This document shows, one piece after another, positions 7,275 through 16,275 of a stretch of 64,000 nucleotides of DNA. Position numbers and translations under genes: made by a program. The notes below the pieces were generated by a model. That model was not told where the DNA came from. It ran no database searches and saw nothing but the letters and a program-made list of their open reading frames with translations. This DNA is from Spirosoma oryzicola (GTDB lineage Bacteria; Bacteroidota; Bacteroidia; Cytophagales; Spirosomataceae), in NCBI RefSeq assembly GCF_021233055.1, contig NZ_CP089538.1, positions 3,674,501-3,738,500 on the forward strand, given 5' to 3'. The first letter of the stretch is position 1, and each line of letters begins with the position of its first letter.

Positions 7275-8747
7275 TTAGTAGGCGCGGGCAAAAACCACGC
7301 GGCCTTTGGAGGGCTTACCAGAATACACATCGACGCCTTCTTCGGGCTCCTGATCGAACGGAATACAGCGAATGGTAGCTTTCGTAGCTTCCTTGATTGC
7401 TTCCTCGGTTTCGGACGTGCCATCCCAGTGAGCCAGCAGAAAACCACCTTTTTCGAGCTGCTCCTGGAATTGATCGAAGGTATCGACCTTAAACGTATTT
7501 TCTTCCCGGAACTTGAACGCTTTGTTGTAAATCGACTGCTGAATGTCGTCAAGCAACGCCTGAATTCGTTCGGTCAAGCCCTCGAAAGGTACCGTTTCTT
7601 TTGTTTTCAAATCGCGACGTGCCATCTCGATGGTGCCGTTTTCCAGATCACGACCACCCATCGCCAGCCGAACCGGAACACCCCGTAGTTCGTATTCGGC
7701 AAATTTCCAGCCGGGCTTGTTCGCATCCGAATCGTCGTATTTAACCGAGATCCCCGCTTTCCGCAATTCCTGCACCAACGGTTTTAGCTTGGCCGAAAGC
7801 AGTTCGAGTTGTTCTTCGCTCCGGTAGATCGGTACGATAACGACTTGAATAGGAGCCAGTTTTGGCGGTAGTACCAGACCATCGTCGTCGGAGTGAGCCA
7901 TGATCAGCGCACCCATCAACCGCGTCGAAACGCCCCACGATGTTCCCCAGACGTAATCCAGCTGGTTTTGCTTATTCAGGAACTGAACGTCAAAGGCTTT
8001 CGCGAAATTCTGCCCCAGGAAGTGCGACGTTCCCGCCTGAAGCGCTTTTCCGTCCTGCATCATGGCTTCGATGCATAACGTATCGTCGGCCCCGGCAAAA
8101 CGTTCGTTCGCCGTTTTGGCTCCCCGAACGACGGGCAGCGCCATCCACTCCTCCGCAAACTGCGCGTACACGTCAAGCATCTGACGCGTTTCCGCTTCGG
8201 CTTCCTCCTTGGTCGCGTGCGCGGTATGGCCCTCCTGCCAAAGGAATTCGGCGGTACGCAGAAAAATCCGCGTCCGCATTTCCCAGCGTACTACGTTGGC
8301 CCATTGGTTTACCAGCAGTGGCAGATCGCGGTACGATTGAATCCAGTTTTTGTACGTACTCCAGATTACCGTCTCGGAAGTCGGACGAACGATCAGTTCT
8401 TCTTCGAGTTTCGCTTCCGGATCGACCGTAACTCCTGAACCGTCCTCCGCGTTTTTAAGCCGGTAATGCGTCACGACGGCGCATTCTTTGGCAAATCCTT
8501 CGACGTGTGAGGCTTCTTTACTCAGGTACGATTTCGGAATAAATAACGGGAAATAAGCATTCGAGTGGCCGGTTTCCTTGAACATATCGTCCAGCGCCCG
8601 CTGCATCTTTTCCCAAATCGAAAAACCGTACGGCTTGATGACCATACAGCCACGAACGGCTGAATTTTCGGCTAGATCGGCCTTTCTGACTAACTCATTA
8701 TACCACTCGGAGTAGTTCTCACTACGGGACGGAATTGCTTTTGCCAT
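7275..8747 (-). CDS. proS: Prolyl-tRNA synthetase (archaeal/eukaryal-like type)
   Basis: 490 residues. It charges tRNA-Pro with proline in the cytoplasm. It is the short class without the inserted editing domain and with the extra C-terminal domain, as expected for this phylum. Class II motifs are visible: [19 protein letters not shown] near 31-49, [21 protein letters not shown] (motif 2 area) with [20 protein letters not shown], and motif 3-like [20 protein letters not shown]. The anticodon-binding domain starts near [11 protein letters not shown]. The C-terminus ends in the family's aromatic GRVVFARAY. It stands alone, convergent with the upstream PadR pair. Confidence 0.97.
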   Translation of the reverse strand: MAKAIPSRSENYSEWYNELVRKADLAENSAVRGCMVIKPYGFSIWEKMQRALDDMFKETGHSNAYFPLFIPKSYLSKEASHVEGFAKECAVVTHYRLKNAEDGSGVTVDPEAKLEEELIVRPTSETVIWSTYKNWIQSYRDLPLLVNQWANVVRWEMRTRIFLRTAEFLWQEGHTAHATKEEAEAETRQMLDVYAQFAEEWMALPVVRGAKTANERFAGADDTLCIEAMMQDGKALQAGTSHFLGQNFAKAFDVQFLNKQNQLDYVWGTSWGVSTRLMGALIMAHSDDDGLVLPPKLAPIQVVIVPIYRSEEQLELLSAKLKPLVQELRKAGISVKYDDSDANKPGWKFAEYELRGVPVRLAMGGRDLENGTIEMARRDLKTKETVPFEGLTERIQALLDDIQQSIYNKAFKFREENTFKVDTFDQFQEQLEKGGFLLAHWDGTSETEEAIKEATKATIRCIPFDQEPEEGVDVYSGKPSKGRVVFARAY

Positions 8748-8923
8748 GATACGCTAAAGAAAAAAAGATGACCAGATGACGACCCCAGAAATTAACACGC
8801 TGATTACTAGTGTATTGAAACACAGATATGCTTGTTTATCTGGCTGAACCGCAACTTTTTACATCTTTTTTTCCAACATGATTAAACCTTGATGAATAAA
8901 ATGGAATCTAATATATTGAAAAG

Positions 8924-8953
8924 TTGCAAAGATAGGTTTTTGCTCTATTTTTG
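8924..8953 (+). promoter_or_regulatory. Predicted SigA promoter for the 9034 gene
   Basis: TTG at 8924-8926 and TATTTTTG at 8946-8953 (TAnnTTTG) are 19 bp apart, which fits the Bacteroidetes -33/-7 consensus. Transcription would start near 8960, leaving a 5' leader of about 70 nt. Confidence 0.55.
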
Positions 8954-9033
8954 TAATCAATCGTGTCAAACCTTTGTTATAGGTTAAAGTGGCACTTGGT
9001 ATGAGCCTTTACTACTATTAATTCCCTGGCCAA

Positions 9034-10341
9034 ATGATAAAGCAACGCATGTATCGATACTTGACGCTGGCCGCGCTGATGGGATTTTGGAGCTGTTCTT
9101 CGATGGAACAGACCGCTCGGAATACTGGCGAATCGGATGACTTGTATGGCAACTCGGGCGACGCCCCTGTTTACGCCGACAATTCCTCGGATGCCTCGTC
9201 AGTGGCTCCGCTAACTCCTCGTCAGCAACGGCAACAACAGCGTGCACTCCGTAACGCCAACCCTGACTACAACGATGAACAGCAGGGTTACAACAGTAAT
9301 ACCGACGAGTACTATTCGGAGTTGAGTACTCGTAAAATTAATCGGGGTATTTCAGCCGATCCAGGTTGGGGTGATGCTACGACAAATAGCTACAACTCTG
9401 GTTTCGTCAATGGGTATAATGCCGCTTCGACCTCGGCTTACAGCTGGAACCGCTGGGGTTTCAACAACACAGGCTTTTACAGTGGTCTGGGTTTAGGAAT
9501 GGGGATGGGCATGGGTGCCTTTAACATGGGCTTCGGTAGTCCGTTCTATTCACCCTTCTACGGTAACTCGTTTGCATATAGCCCGTTTGGTTACGGATAC
9601 TCACCCTTTGGCTACGGCGGTGGCTTTTATGATTCATTCTACAGCCCTTATGCATACGGTTATGGTGGTGGATTTTACAATTCGTTCTACTCACCGTTTG
9701 GGTACGGCGGTTACTATGGCGGCTATCTCGCGGTGGTTGTAACGGGTGCCGATCCGTACCGGGCTAACCGGAATTACGTGCGTAGCTCGGGTCGTTCGGC
9801 TGGAAACTATGCGTCTGGTTTTGTTAACGCTCCTCGCACATACACGCCAAACGGCGGTCGCAGCAGCTACGATGGTGGTACGGCCAGTTCGTCAAACCGG
9901 TCTAACGATAGCCGCTACTACGCTCGGCCAAGCAACAACAACAGCCGGGGTACGTATTACTACGACAACAACTCGAGCAACGGTCGGACAGGAAACAACG
10001 CAGCTACCCCTGCGGCTCCTTCCTACAACAGCAACAACGAATATTACGCTCGGCCACGGACAAACAGCCGGGGTAGCTATACACCATCCGACGCTAGCGG
10101 AGGCCGGGGCAGCTATCAGCAGCCTTCGTACCAAAGCCAGAGCCGGGGTAGCTACCAACAGCCTTCGTATCAAAGTCAGAGCCGGGGCACCTATCAGCAG
10201 CAGCAGCCGAGTTTCCAGCAGTCCCAGCCTAGCTACAGCGCTCCCAGCCGTGGCTTTAGCGCCCCTAGCTCAGGCGGTGGAGGATTCTCCGGTGGTGGCG
10301 GTGGTGGTCGCTCAGGTGGCGGTGGACGCGGTCCGCGCTAG
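9034..10341 (+). CDS. Low-complexity Gly/Tyr/Ser/Asn-rich surface lipoprotein
   Basis: 435 residues. A hydrophobic N-terminus ends in FWSC with Cys21, a somewhat atypical lipobox, so this is probably an exported lipoprotein. The acidic linker (25-130) is followed by a Gly/Tyr/Phe-rich core with repeated YGGGFY(D/N)SFYSP and SPFGYGG units (about 165-235). Next come Asn/Ser/Arg-rich repeats with YARP and SRG(S/T)Y, then tandem SYQQPSYQSQSRG blocks, and finally a Gly-rich tail ending GGGGRGPR. No catalytic motif is visible. Such composition suggests an extended, possibly self-associating cell-surface protein. The tail resembles that of the secreted protein at 41366. A start at Met6 is also possible. 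Confidence 0.75.
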   Translation: MIKQRMYRYLTLAALMGFWSCSSMEQTARNTGESDDLYGNSGDAPVYADNSSDASSVAPLTPRQQRQQQRALRNANPDYNDEQQGYNSNTDEYYSELSTRKINRGISADPGWGDATTNSYNSGFVNGYNAASTSAYSWNRWGFNNTGFYSGLGLGMGMGMGAFNMGFGSPFYSPFYGNSFAYSPFGYGYSPFGYGGGFYDSFYSPYAYGYGGGFYNSFYSPFGYGGYYGGYLAVVVTGADPYRANRNYVRSSGRSAGNYASGFVNAPRTYTPNGGRSSYDGGTASSSNRSNDSRYYARPSNNNSRGTYYYDNNSSNGRTGNNAATPAAPSYNSNNEYYARPRTNSRGSYTPSDASGGRGSYQQPSYQSQSRGSYQQPSYQSQSRGTYQQQQPSFQQSQPSYSAPSRGFSAPSSGGGGFSGGGGGGRSGGGGRGPR

Positions 10342-10368
10342 TTAAGCGTACATTTTTCTAGATTTTGA

Positions 10369-10400
10369 AACCCGCTGATAGACAATCGGCGGGTTTTTTC
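10369..10400 (+). terminator. Rho-independent terminator
   Basis: The stem AACCCGC (10369-10375) / GCGGGTT (10389-10395) is followed by a T-run, 28 bp after the stop of the low-complexity lipoprotein gene. Confidence 0.85.
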
Positions 10401-10512
10401 GTTGTTATTATGGCTAATTAAACCACCATTTTTTCATTAATCAGGTTAAACGTTTTACAGCAATGCCACTCTAACACCAAAGTGCCATTCGCTGGTTTAA
10501 TCGCTTACGCAT

Positions 10513-12096
10513 ATGAACACAAAGTTTTTCTTATCAGCCTTTTTTCTGGGTTGCACCGGGTTGGCGTTTGGGCAAGGCCCTGCTGCTGACTACGCTGATG
10601 ACGCTTTCCGCTTTTCTGATTTTTCTCAAAGCGGTACGGCTCGTTTTCGGGCGTTGGGTGGCAACCACACAGCCCTGGGTGGTGATGCCAGTAACTTATC
10701 TGGCAATCCGGCGGGTCTGGCTTTCTACAACCGTTCCGAACTGAGTATAAGCCCTTCGTTTAACCTGGTGAACAATCAGAACTCGTTCCTGGGTGGCCAG
10801 ACAAACAGCAATGGTGGTAAGCTGAACATCGGGCAGTTAGGCGTTATTCTGGCGGGGAGTTCGAACAATTCACGGCGCTGGCGTCGGACGGCTTTCGGAA
10901 TCGGCTATTCGCAGTCTACTAATTTTTACGACAAAATAGACGCGCGGGGTATCAACCGAAACACAGGCTCGTCACTTGCTCAAACCTATGCAAACAATGC
11001 GACGGCGGGCAACTACAGCGAAGCCGAATTAAGTGATGATTACGACCCAGCGTCGAACACGGTTAGCTTCACCGAAGCAGGCGCTTACGGGCTTTTCCTG
11101 ATAAACCCTACTAATCTGGGCGCAAATGGATCGGGACCGCCATACACGGCACTGGGTCGTGACGCCACGAGGGCGAAAGATCAGCGCGCTACCTTGAATC
11201 GTTCCGGGACGCATTCGCAGTGGTCGCTTTCCTACGCGGGTAACCTGGATGATAAGCTGTACATCGGTGGTTCGATTGCCTTGACCCGTCTTCGTTATTC
11301 ATCGGAGTACATCTTTCTGGAGACGCCGGTCAACGGGGTGGATATTGCTAATTACAGCCAGACGAATCGGTTCGACGTAACAGGTAATGGGTTCACCGCG
11401 ACGCTGGGTTTGATTTACAAGATCATTCCTGATTTGCAGATTGGCGCAACAATAATGACTCCAACGTTCAGCAGCGCACGTGAAGTGTTTTCGCAATCGC
11501 TGGCGGTTAACCTGGCGCCGGGCTCGGCTATATCCCTGAGAAGACCTAATCAAGTTAATGTCACATCCCCTTACGACAACTTTGATTATTCGCTGCAAAC
11601 CCCCTTGCGCGCATCGGGTGGTGCCACGTACTTTATTGGCAAGGGAAAGATTGGCTTCATAACAGCATCGGCGGAATACGTTGGCTACGGTGGTTTACGG
11701 GTTAGAACATCCTATTTTAACAGCCAGCAGGACAACACGGATTTTAAAAATGATGTACGGCAGGTCGTTCAAAGCAGCTACCAGAATGTTCTGAACCTGC
11801 GGGCGGGTGCCGAAATCCGGGCAGGTTTACTTCGGCTACGCGCAGGCGTCGGTTATTTACCCAGCGCTTATAAACTTGATCTGGATCGGGTGGCCAGAGC
11901 TGACCGGGATAAACTACTGCTGTCAGCGGGTTTGGGTGTCCGGAATGATCGTTTCTTCGCCGACCTGTCCGGTTCGTATCTGACCTACAATACAGGTTTC
12001 ACGACTTACCAATTGTCCAATAGCGCTGACACGCCTACGGTGGCGACCAGCAATCGCAACACAAACGTTATGCTTTCGTTTGGCGTATTCTTTTAA
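10513..12096 (+). CDS. FadL/OmpP1-like outer-membrane channel protein
   Basis: 527 residues. A signal peptide (cleavage near AFGQ, about residue 21) leads into DDAFRFSDFSQSGTARFRALGGNHTALGGDASNLSGNPAGLAFY. This is the N-terminal hatch region of the FadL/TodX/OmpP1 family (SARARALGGAFTALGDDASAIYWNPAGLA type). The rest alternates in the amphipathic beta pattern of a 14-strand barrel and ends with an aromatic-rich strand and terminal Phe. These proteins let hydrophobic compounds cross the outer membrane. The actual substrate here is unknown. It is separated from the upstream gene by a terminator, so it is probably transcribed alone. Confidence 0.85.
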   Translation: MNTKFFLSAFFLGCTGLAFGQGPAADYADDAFRFSDFSQSGTARFRALGGNHTALGGDASNLSGNPAGLAFYNRSELSISPSFNLVNNQNSFLGGQTNSNGGKLNIGQLGVILAGSSNNSRRWRRTAFGIGYSQSTNFYDKIDARGINRNTGSSLAQTYANNATAGNYSEAELSDDYDPASNTVSFTEAGAYGLFLINPTNLGANGSGPPYTALGRDATRAKDQRATLNRSGTHSQWSLSYAGNLDDKLYIGGSIALTRLRYSSEYIFLETPVNGVDIANYSQTNRFDVTGNGFTATLGLIYKIIPDLQIGATIMTPTFSSAREVFSQSLAVNLAPGSAISLRRPNQVNVTSPYDNFDYSLQTPLRASGGATYFIGKGKIGFITASAEYVGYGGLRVRTSYFNSQQDNTDFKNDVRQVVQSSYQNVLNLRAGAEIRAGLLRLRAGVGYLPSAYKLDLDRVARADRDKLLLSAGLGVRNDRFFADLSGSYLTYNTGFTTYQLSNSADTPTVATSNRNTNVMLSFGVFF

Positions 12097-12114
12097 TAGA
12101 GAAAGCGTACAATA

Positions 12115-12156
12115 AAAAAGCGGTCCAGATCGAAGTTTTGATCTGGACCGCTTTTT
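12115..12156. terminator. Bidirectional terminator, 17-bp perfect stem
   Basis: AAAAAGCGGTCCAGATC (12115-12131) pairs exactly with 12140-12156 across an 8-nt loop. A/T ends on both sides give U-tails in both directions between the barrel gene and aroK. Confidence 0.9.
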
Positions 12157-12167
12157 TGTTGTTTGTC

Positions 12168-12674
12168 TTACATCCACATCCCAATACGCCGAAGTACCTC
12201 TTCTTCGCTCGTCTCGCCCGAAATGACGATGCTCGCCTGACTGTAGAAAGGTAGCCGATTCGTATACCGCTGCTGCAAGGTGTTGAACAGATCCGGATCG
12301 CTTGGATTATTGAGCGGTCGGTCATCGGCAGCATGAGCCAGAATTCGCTTGACCAGGATGTTTACGGGTACATCCAGAAAAACCGATATTCCCGTTGCGT
12401 TGATGTACGCCATGTTTTCGTGAAAGCAGGGCATACCACCACCCGTAGAAACAACCGCACTGTCGCCGGGACGGATGGTTCGTAAAATGCGCCGTTCGGC
12501 TTCGCGAAAGTATTCTTCACCCGACTGGGCAAAGATTTCGGGAATAGAGCGCCCTTCATCGCGGACGATCTGCTTATCTGTATCGATAAAGCGGTAATGG
12601 AGCGCGTCTGCCACCCGCTTACCCAGCGTGCTCTTGCCCGACGAAGGCATTCCAATCAGGAAAACGTTTTTCAT
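12168..12674 (-). CDS. aroK: Shikimate kinase
   Basis: 168 residues, standard length. It phosphorylates shikimate at the 3-hydroxyl with ATP, step five of the chorismate pathway, in the cytoplasm. Walker A is GMPSSGKST (8-16), the shikimate-binding Asp lies in FIDTDKQI (31-38), then comes GEEYFREAERRIL, the glycine motif STGGGMP, and the lid region NPSDPDLFNTLQQR. It lies downstream of the DoxX-type gene on the same strand, but a perfect hairpin lies between them, so co-transcription is doubtful. Confidence 0.95.
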   Translation of the reverse strand: MKNVFLIGMPSSGKSTLGKRVADALHYRFIDTDKQIVRDEGRSIPEIFAQSGEEYFREAERRILRTIRPGDSAVVSTGGGMPCFHENMAYINATGISVFLDVPVNILVKRILAHAADDRPLNNPSDPDLFNTLQQRYTNRLPFYSQASIVISGETSEEEVLRRIGMWM

Positions 12675-12687
12675 TCATCGAAAGAAC

Positions 12688-12748
12688 AAACGACTGAAGG
12701 CGTAAAAGGACGCGGCAAAACGTTGTCCCTCCACGCCTTCAGTCGTTT
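12688..12748 (-). terminator. Perfect 16-bp hairpin between same-strand genes
   Basis: AAACGACTGAAGGCGT (12688-12703) is matched exactly by 12733-12748, right after the stop of the DoxX-type gene. The 29-nt loop holds a smaller GGAC/GTCC pairing. In the minus direction the U-tail is weak, so this may be a terminator or a processing site ahead of aroK. Confidence 0.55.
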
Positions 12749-12750
12749 AC

Positions 12751-13893
12751 TCATTTTACTTTTTCAATCACTTCCGCAGCATCGGGGGTAGCGTTATAGT
12801 GCCACTTTCCGCGCACGACGCCATTCTGGAGCAACCACGTTCCCGGATTGGAGCGCATAATTGTTTTCAACACAGTAGCGTCGGCTTTGTAATACGGAAC
12901 CTTATCAAGCTGAAACTCTTTGCGGAATGCTTTGATCTCGTCGTCGCTGGCAGAGGTCAATATATAGGGTGTGACGTTAGACCCCTGCAACCCCTCAACC
13001 AACGACCGAATAGCGGGTAGACTTCCTGCGTCAATATCCTTCGTGTTCTTAACGATGATAAACAGCTTGTTGCCTTCAAAGGTCTGCTGGGTAAAGTCGC
13101 CTTCATCGTTCCAGACGCGATAATCCGTAATCTTCGGCTTTGCATTTTCATTGACCAGCACCATTTCTTTGAATTTATAGCTCTGGTCCGTGGGGTACTG
13201 CTCAAACTCCGAGGTTTTCCCATCCTTTTCCATCACGTATTTGTAACGCAGTGGCTCCGAAGGCTTCATTTGGGTTGGAATGCTTTTGCCGATTGCGTAC
13301 GGCAGCAAGTCCAATGGTGGCAAGAACGAAATGGCGTAGATACCCAAACCTAGCGTCAGGAATGTTGTCAGGGCCACCACCCAGCCAGTTCGGCGGGGCG
13401 TAATTCGATTCCGGTGACCGATGATAAACAGGATGAGAATCGTAAGGACAACGTCTTTTCCAAACGAAGTCCAGGGCTTTAACTTAATCGCGTCGCCGAA
13501 GCAGCCACAGTCGGTCACGCGGTTGAAGTAAGCCGAATAAAACGTCAGAAACGTAAAAAATACGATCAGAAAAAACAGTAGCCAGGTTGTTAATTTAGGC
13601 TTGTAAGACACCAGCAACGCTACCCCAAGGATGATTTCGGCGGCACAAAACAGCACCGACATCGTTAGTGTAAACGGCACCAGGGCCATAAAGAAATCGT
13701 GTAGGAACGGAACGTCCTGCGCGAAGACTTCGAAATACTCTTCGAACTTGATCTGCGTTCCAACGGGGTCGTTGAGTTTGATCAGGCCCGAAAAAATAAA
13801 GATGACACCCACCAAAACGCGAGCGATTCGGGCGGCTATCAGCATCGGTGGCGTACCGGTTTTAATTTTGGGTTGCGTGGCTGCTGTGTTCAT
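12751..13893 (-). CDS. DoxX/MauE-type membrane protein with thioredoxin-like C-terminus (BT_3928 family)
   Basis: 380 residues. Residues 18-180 hold four or five membrane helices of DoxX/MauE type, with FSGLIKLNDPVG (34-45) and the conserved DCGCFGD (128-134) after the third helix, a cysteine pair typical of MauE-like redox proteins. From about 200 on there is a soluble domain with thioredoxin-like folding hints (KLFIIVKNTKDIDAG, YILTSASDDEIKAFRKEF, NPGTWLLQNGVVRGKW) but no CxxC. A role in periplasmic disulfide or quinone-linked redox chemistry is likely but unproven. In this phylum the gene often sits near DUF1599 and folP, as here. Confidence 0.85.
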   Translation of the reverse strand: MNTAATQPKIKTGTPPMLIAARIARVLVGVIFIFSGLIKLNDPVGTQIKFEEYFEVFAQDVPFLHDFFMALVPFTLTMSVLFCAAEIILGVALLVSYKPKLTTWLLFFLIVFFTFLTFYSAYFNRVTDCGCFGDAIKLKPWTSFGKDVVLTILILFIIGHRNRITPRRTGWVVALTTFLTLGLGIYAISFLPPLDLLPYAIGKSIPTQMKPSEPLRYKYVMEKDGKTSEFEQYPTDQSYKFKEMVLVNENAKPKITDYRVWNDEGDFTQQTFEGNKLFIIVKNTKDIDAGSLPAIRSLVEGLQGSNVTPYILTSASDDEIKAFRKEFQLDKVPYYKADATVLKTIMRSNPGTWLLQNGVVRGKWHYNATPDAAEVIEKVK

Positions 13894-13901
13894 AGTTTTT
13901 T

Positions 13902-13968
13902 GACAGGATTGACACGATTATCAGGATGAACAGGTAAACGGCATCCTGTCAATCGTGTCAATCCTGTC
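13902..13968. repeat. Intergenic nested inverted repeat with ATCCTGTC units
   Basis: GACAGGATTGACACGATT (13902-13919) pairs perfectly with AATCGTGTCAATCCTGTC (13951-13968). Inside it, CAGGATG (13922-13928) pairs with CATCCTG (13942-13948). The right side also reads as direct repeats of ATCCTGTC / ATCGTGTC. Repeats built on AATCCTGTC are, as I recall, frequent between genes in Bacteroidota. It lies between the starts of one gene and the end of another on the minus strand, so it may act as a terminator or RNA processing site. Confidence 0.65.
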
Positions 13969-13970
13969 TA

Positions 13971-14507
13971 CTAAATGGTCAGTTTTATTAGACAGAAAAC
14001 GGCGTAATTGATCATATCCATATAATTGGCTTCAACGCCTTCCGATACCAACGTATTTCCCTGGTTGTCTTCAATTTGCTTGGTGCGCAAAAGCTTCATC
14101 AGGATAATATCCGTCATCGAACTCACGCGCATGTCGCGCCAGGCTTCACCGTAGTCGTGGTTTTTTGCGAACAACAGATCAATAACCCGGCCAATCTGCT
14201 CATCGTACAGTTTGTCGAGTTCGTCGGTGGGTATGTCGGTGCGCGAATCGGTCAGCAGATGAAGCTGAATAAGCGCCATTACGCAGTAATTAATGATGCC
14301 AACAAATTCGGGTTCAATGCCTTCGCCCACCCGGTTTACGCCCGTTTCCTGCAACGTCCGAATACGCTGCGCTTTGATGTAAATCTGGTCGGTGATACTT
14401 GGCAGTCGTAAAATCCGCCAGGCCGTACCGTAGTCTTTATTTTTTTTCAGGAATAAATCTTTGCAGCGTTGAATGACGTGCCGATATTCGGTTTCCGTAT
14501 TTTGCAT
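13971..14507 (-). CDS. DUF1599 protein with internal duplication
   Basis: 178 residues, a family of unknown function common in this phylum. The two halves are clear copies. KNKDYGTAWR (22-31) matches KNHDYGEAWR (115-124), followed in each by a (M/L)R(V/L)xS(M/I)TD segment. VGEGIEPEFVGIINY (60-74) matches VSEGVEANYMDMINY (154-168), followed by a hydrophobic helix. Each half is helical with conserved Lys, Asp and Tyr. There is no signal peptide, so it is cytoplasmic. It is divergent from folP across about 80 bp and precedes the DoxX-type gene on the same strand. Confidence 0.85.
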   Translation of the reverse strand: MQNTETEYRHVIQRCKDLFLKKNKDYGTAWRILRLPSITDQIYIKAQRIRTLQETGVNRVGEGIEPEFVGIINYCVMALIQLHLLTDSRTDIPTDELDKLYDEQIGRVIDLLFAKNHDYGEAWRDMRVSSMTDIILMKLLRTKQIEDNQGNTLVSEGVEANYMDMINYAVFCLIKLTI

Positions 14508-14590
14508 AGTCCTCAGTCAACAGCCAACCGATCCTAGTTTGTTAATGCCGAGCAGCTAACAACCTGAACTGACGACTATCGCCTATTTTT

Positions 14591-15433
14591 ATGCCGAAAG
14601 TTACGAAAAAAACCCTGAACTGCCGGGGACGACTTGTGTCATTGGACACGCCTGTCGTGATGGGTATCCTCAATGTCACCCCGGATTCATTTTTTGCCGG
14701 TAGCCGGATTTCCCTTGACGAAACTGTTGACGTCGCTCAGAGAATGCTGACCGATGGCGCAACGTTTCTGGACATTGGTGGTTATTCGACCCGCCCCGGT
14801 GCCGCCGACATAAGCCCCGTCGAAGAAGCCGATCGGGTCCTGCCCGTTATCGAAGCTATCCTGGACAGCTTTCCCGATGCGTTGATTTCAGTTGATACCT
14901 TCCGGTCGTCGGTAGCAAAACAGGCCGTTGAGTCGGGAGCGGTACTTGTCAATGACGTAGCCGGGGGTACGCTTGATCCGGCCATGTTTGAAACGGTTAC
15001 TGCTTTGGGTGTCCCGTATGTACTAATGCACATGCGAGGTACACCCGCAACCATGCAATCCATGACAACGTACCAGAATCTGGTGACTGACGTGATCGAT
15101 GAACTAGCCATCCGACTGGCTGAATTACGGTCGTTCGGTCAAAAAGACATTATCATTGACCCCGGATTTGGCTTTGCAAAGACGCCAGCACAAAATTTTT
15201 TGCTCCTTAGCAACCTCGATTCGTTACGCCAATTTGATGAGCCTTTACTAGTCGGCTTGTCGCGTAAAACGACCATTTGGAAAACCCTGGATATCAGTGC
15301 TGATAAGGCACTAAATGGCACGACCGTTTTAAATACGGTTGCGCTCACCAAGGGGGCCTCTATCCTACGTGTTCATGACGTTCGGGAGGCCGTCGAAGCC
15401 ATAAAATTAACCCAACATCTAAAATTTTTTTAG
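14591..15433 (+). CDS. folP: Dihydropteroate synthase
   Basis: 280 residues, usual length. It joins p-aminobenzoate to 6-hydroxymethyl-dihydropterin diphosphate in folate synthesis, in the cytoplasm, and is the target of sulfonamides. Signature segments are GILNVTPDSF (23-32), FLDIGGYSTRPGA (59-71), SVDTF (98-102), VNDVAGG, IDPGFGFAKT (190-199), LLVGLSRKT (219-227) and the C-terminal RVHDV. The Tyr in DIGGYSTRPG replaces the Glu of many other bacteria and is normal for this phylum. It has its own start downstream of the divergent DUF1599 gene. tRNA-Lys follows with its own promoter. Confidence 0.97.
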   Translation: MPKVTKKTLNCRGRLVSLDTPVVMGILNVTPDSFFAGSRISLDETVDVAQRMLTDGATFLDIGGYSTRPGAADISPVEEADRVLPVIEAILDSFPDALISVDTFRSSVAKQAVESGAVLVNDVAGGTLDPAMFETVTALGVPYVLMHMRGTPATMQSMTTYQNLVTDVIDELAIRLAELRSFGQKDIIIDPGFGFAKTPAQNFLLLSNLDSLRQFDEPLLVGLSRKTTIWKTLDISADKALNGTTVLNTVALTKGASILRVHDVREAVEAIKLTQHLKFF

Positions 15434-15441
15434 CACAACTC

Positions 15442-15472
15442 TTGCGTTAAAAAAAACAAACTCCTACTTTTG
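15442..15472 (+). promoter_or_regulatory. Predicted SigA promoter for tRNA-Lys
   Basis: TTG at 15442-15444 and TACTTTTG at 15465-15472 (TAnnTTTG) lie 20 bp apart, matching the Bacteroidetes -33/-7 pattern. Initiation near 15479 would leave a leader of about 34 nt before the tRNA. Confidence 0.6.
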
Positions 15473-15512
15473 CATTCCCAAACGACAACGACCTGTTTGC
15501 AGTGAGGGAAAT

Positions 15513-15585
15513 GATTTGGTAGCTCAGCTGGTAGAGCAATACACTTTTAATGTATGGGTCCTGGGTTCGAATCCCAGCCGAATCA
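15513..15585 (+). tRNA. tRNA-Lys (anticodon UUU)
   Basis: The cloverleaf is complete. Acceptor GATTTGG pairs with CCGAATC with one G-U. The D arm is GCTC-AGCTGGTA-GAGC and the anticodon stem is ATACA/TGTAT. The loop is CTTTTAA with TTT at 15546-15548, and the T arm is CTGGG-TTCGAAT-CCCAG. The discriminator is A, and CCA is not encoded. A palindromic terminator follows directly. Confidence 0.97.
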
Positions 15586-15586
15586 C

Positions 15587-15612
15587 AAAAGCCGCTCAAT
15601 TGAGCGGCTTTT
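15587..15612 (+). terminator. Terminator after tRNA-Lys
   Basis: The 26 bases are a perfect palindrome with AAAAGCCGCTCAA on one side and TTGAGCGGCTTTT on the other. It starts 2 nt after the tRNA, and more T-rich sequence follows. Confidence 0.9.
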
Positions 15613-16275
15613 GCTATTTTATAGCTATCGCCTACGGGTGTGCAACTAGCTAGGTATTTATGCCCATCAGCTACGAATTACTCACAAACGTTACCCGCCA
15701 ATTACCATTCACGACTCTGATGCATTCGAATGATTGAGCACGAAATGCCCCCGTTGGTATAGGCGAATGATGGTCATCCCCCTTTTCTCTTACTGCTCTC
15801 TCTTACCATTTGGTATCCTAGCACAGACGTAATCAATTCTGTGGCCGAGTTACGACTACAGTTCATGAATTTGGGTAGCATAAAGCGCGCGCTAAATCTT
15901 ACCATTTTACCAGTCTAGAAACCGCGTTACACTTACTCAAGACCAGGTCTTTATTCGCCATTTTTCGTAGCTCGATTATTTAGAATCAAGCTAAAAACCA
16001 ATACATATATTCATTTTTTAAGAAAATCTAGAAACGAATTCATAATTAACGCCGTTTACTATTAAATTCTGGCAAAGCTGATTTTTACCAAATTTTTTTA
16101 GTAGTATATTGCGTGACTTTGTCACAAACGCCCGTCAACTCGGCTGTCAACTTCGCATTAAATTACCGGCCGGTACGTTAGTTAATTTAGAATTTCCCAA
16201 TAAAAGCTGCTATTTTTTGTAATTCTGATAATCAGAAGGCTAAAAACGGCAGCATAACCCAACGCTGTTACGACC
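15613..16275. other. 660-bp intergenic region upstream of gltB
   Basis: I find no convincing coding frame here. The left part is mixed sequence with only small palindromes (AAGACCAGGTCTT at 15939-15951). The right part (from about 15960) is very AT-rich and likely holds the gltB promoter. GTGAC-TTT-GTCAC near 16113 and a dyad at 16223 are the most notable sites. The length is unusual for this otherwise compact window, so a small RNA or complex regulation is possible. Confidence 0.5.
16223..16237. promoter_or_regulatory. Dyad upstream of gltB
   Basis: TTCTGAT-A-ATCAGAA is a perfect 7-bp dyad, 38 bp before the gltB start. It lies just after TATTTTTTG, which approximates a -7 element with one extra base. 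The position suits an operator over the start site. No regulator is identified. Confidence 0.4.

Noticed and set aside
9746..10345. A 199-codon frame rich in Thr, Ala and Val
   Set aside because: It is a shifted reading of the repeat part of the low-complexity lipoprotein gene, whose frame has a signal peptide.
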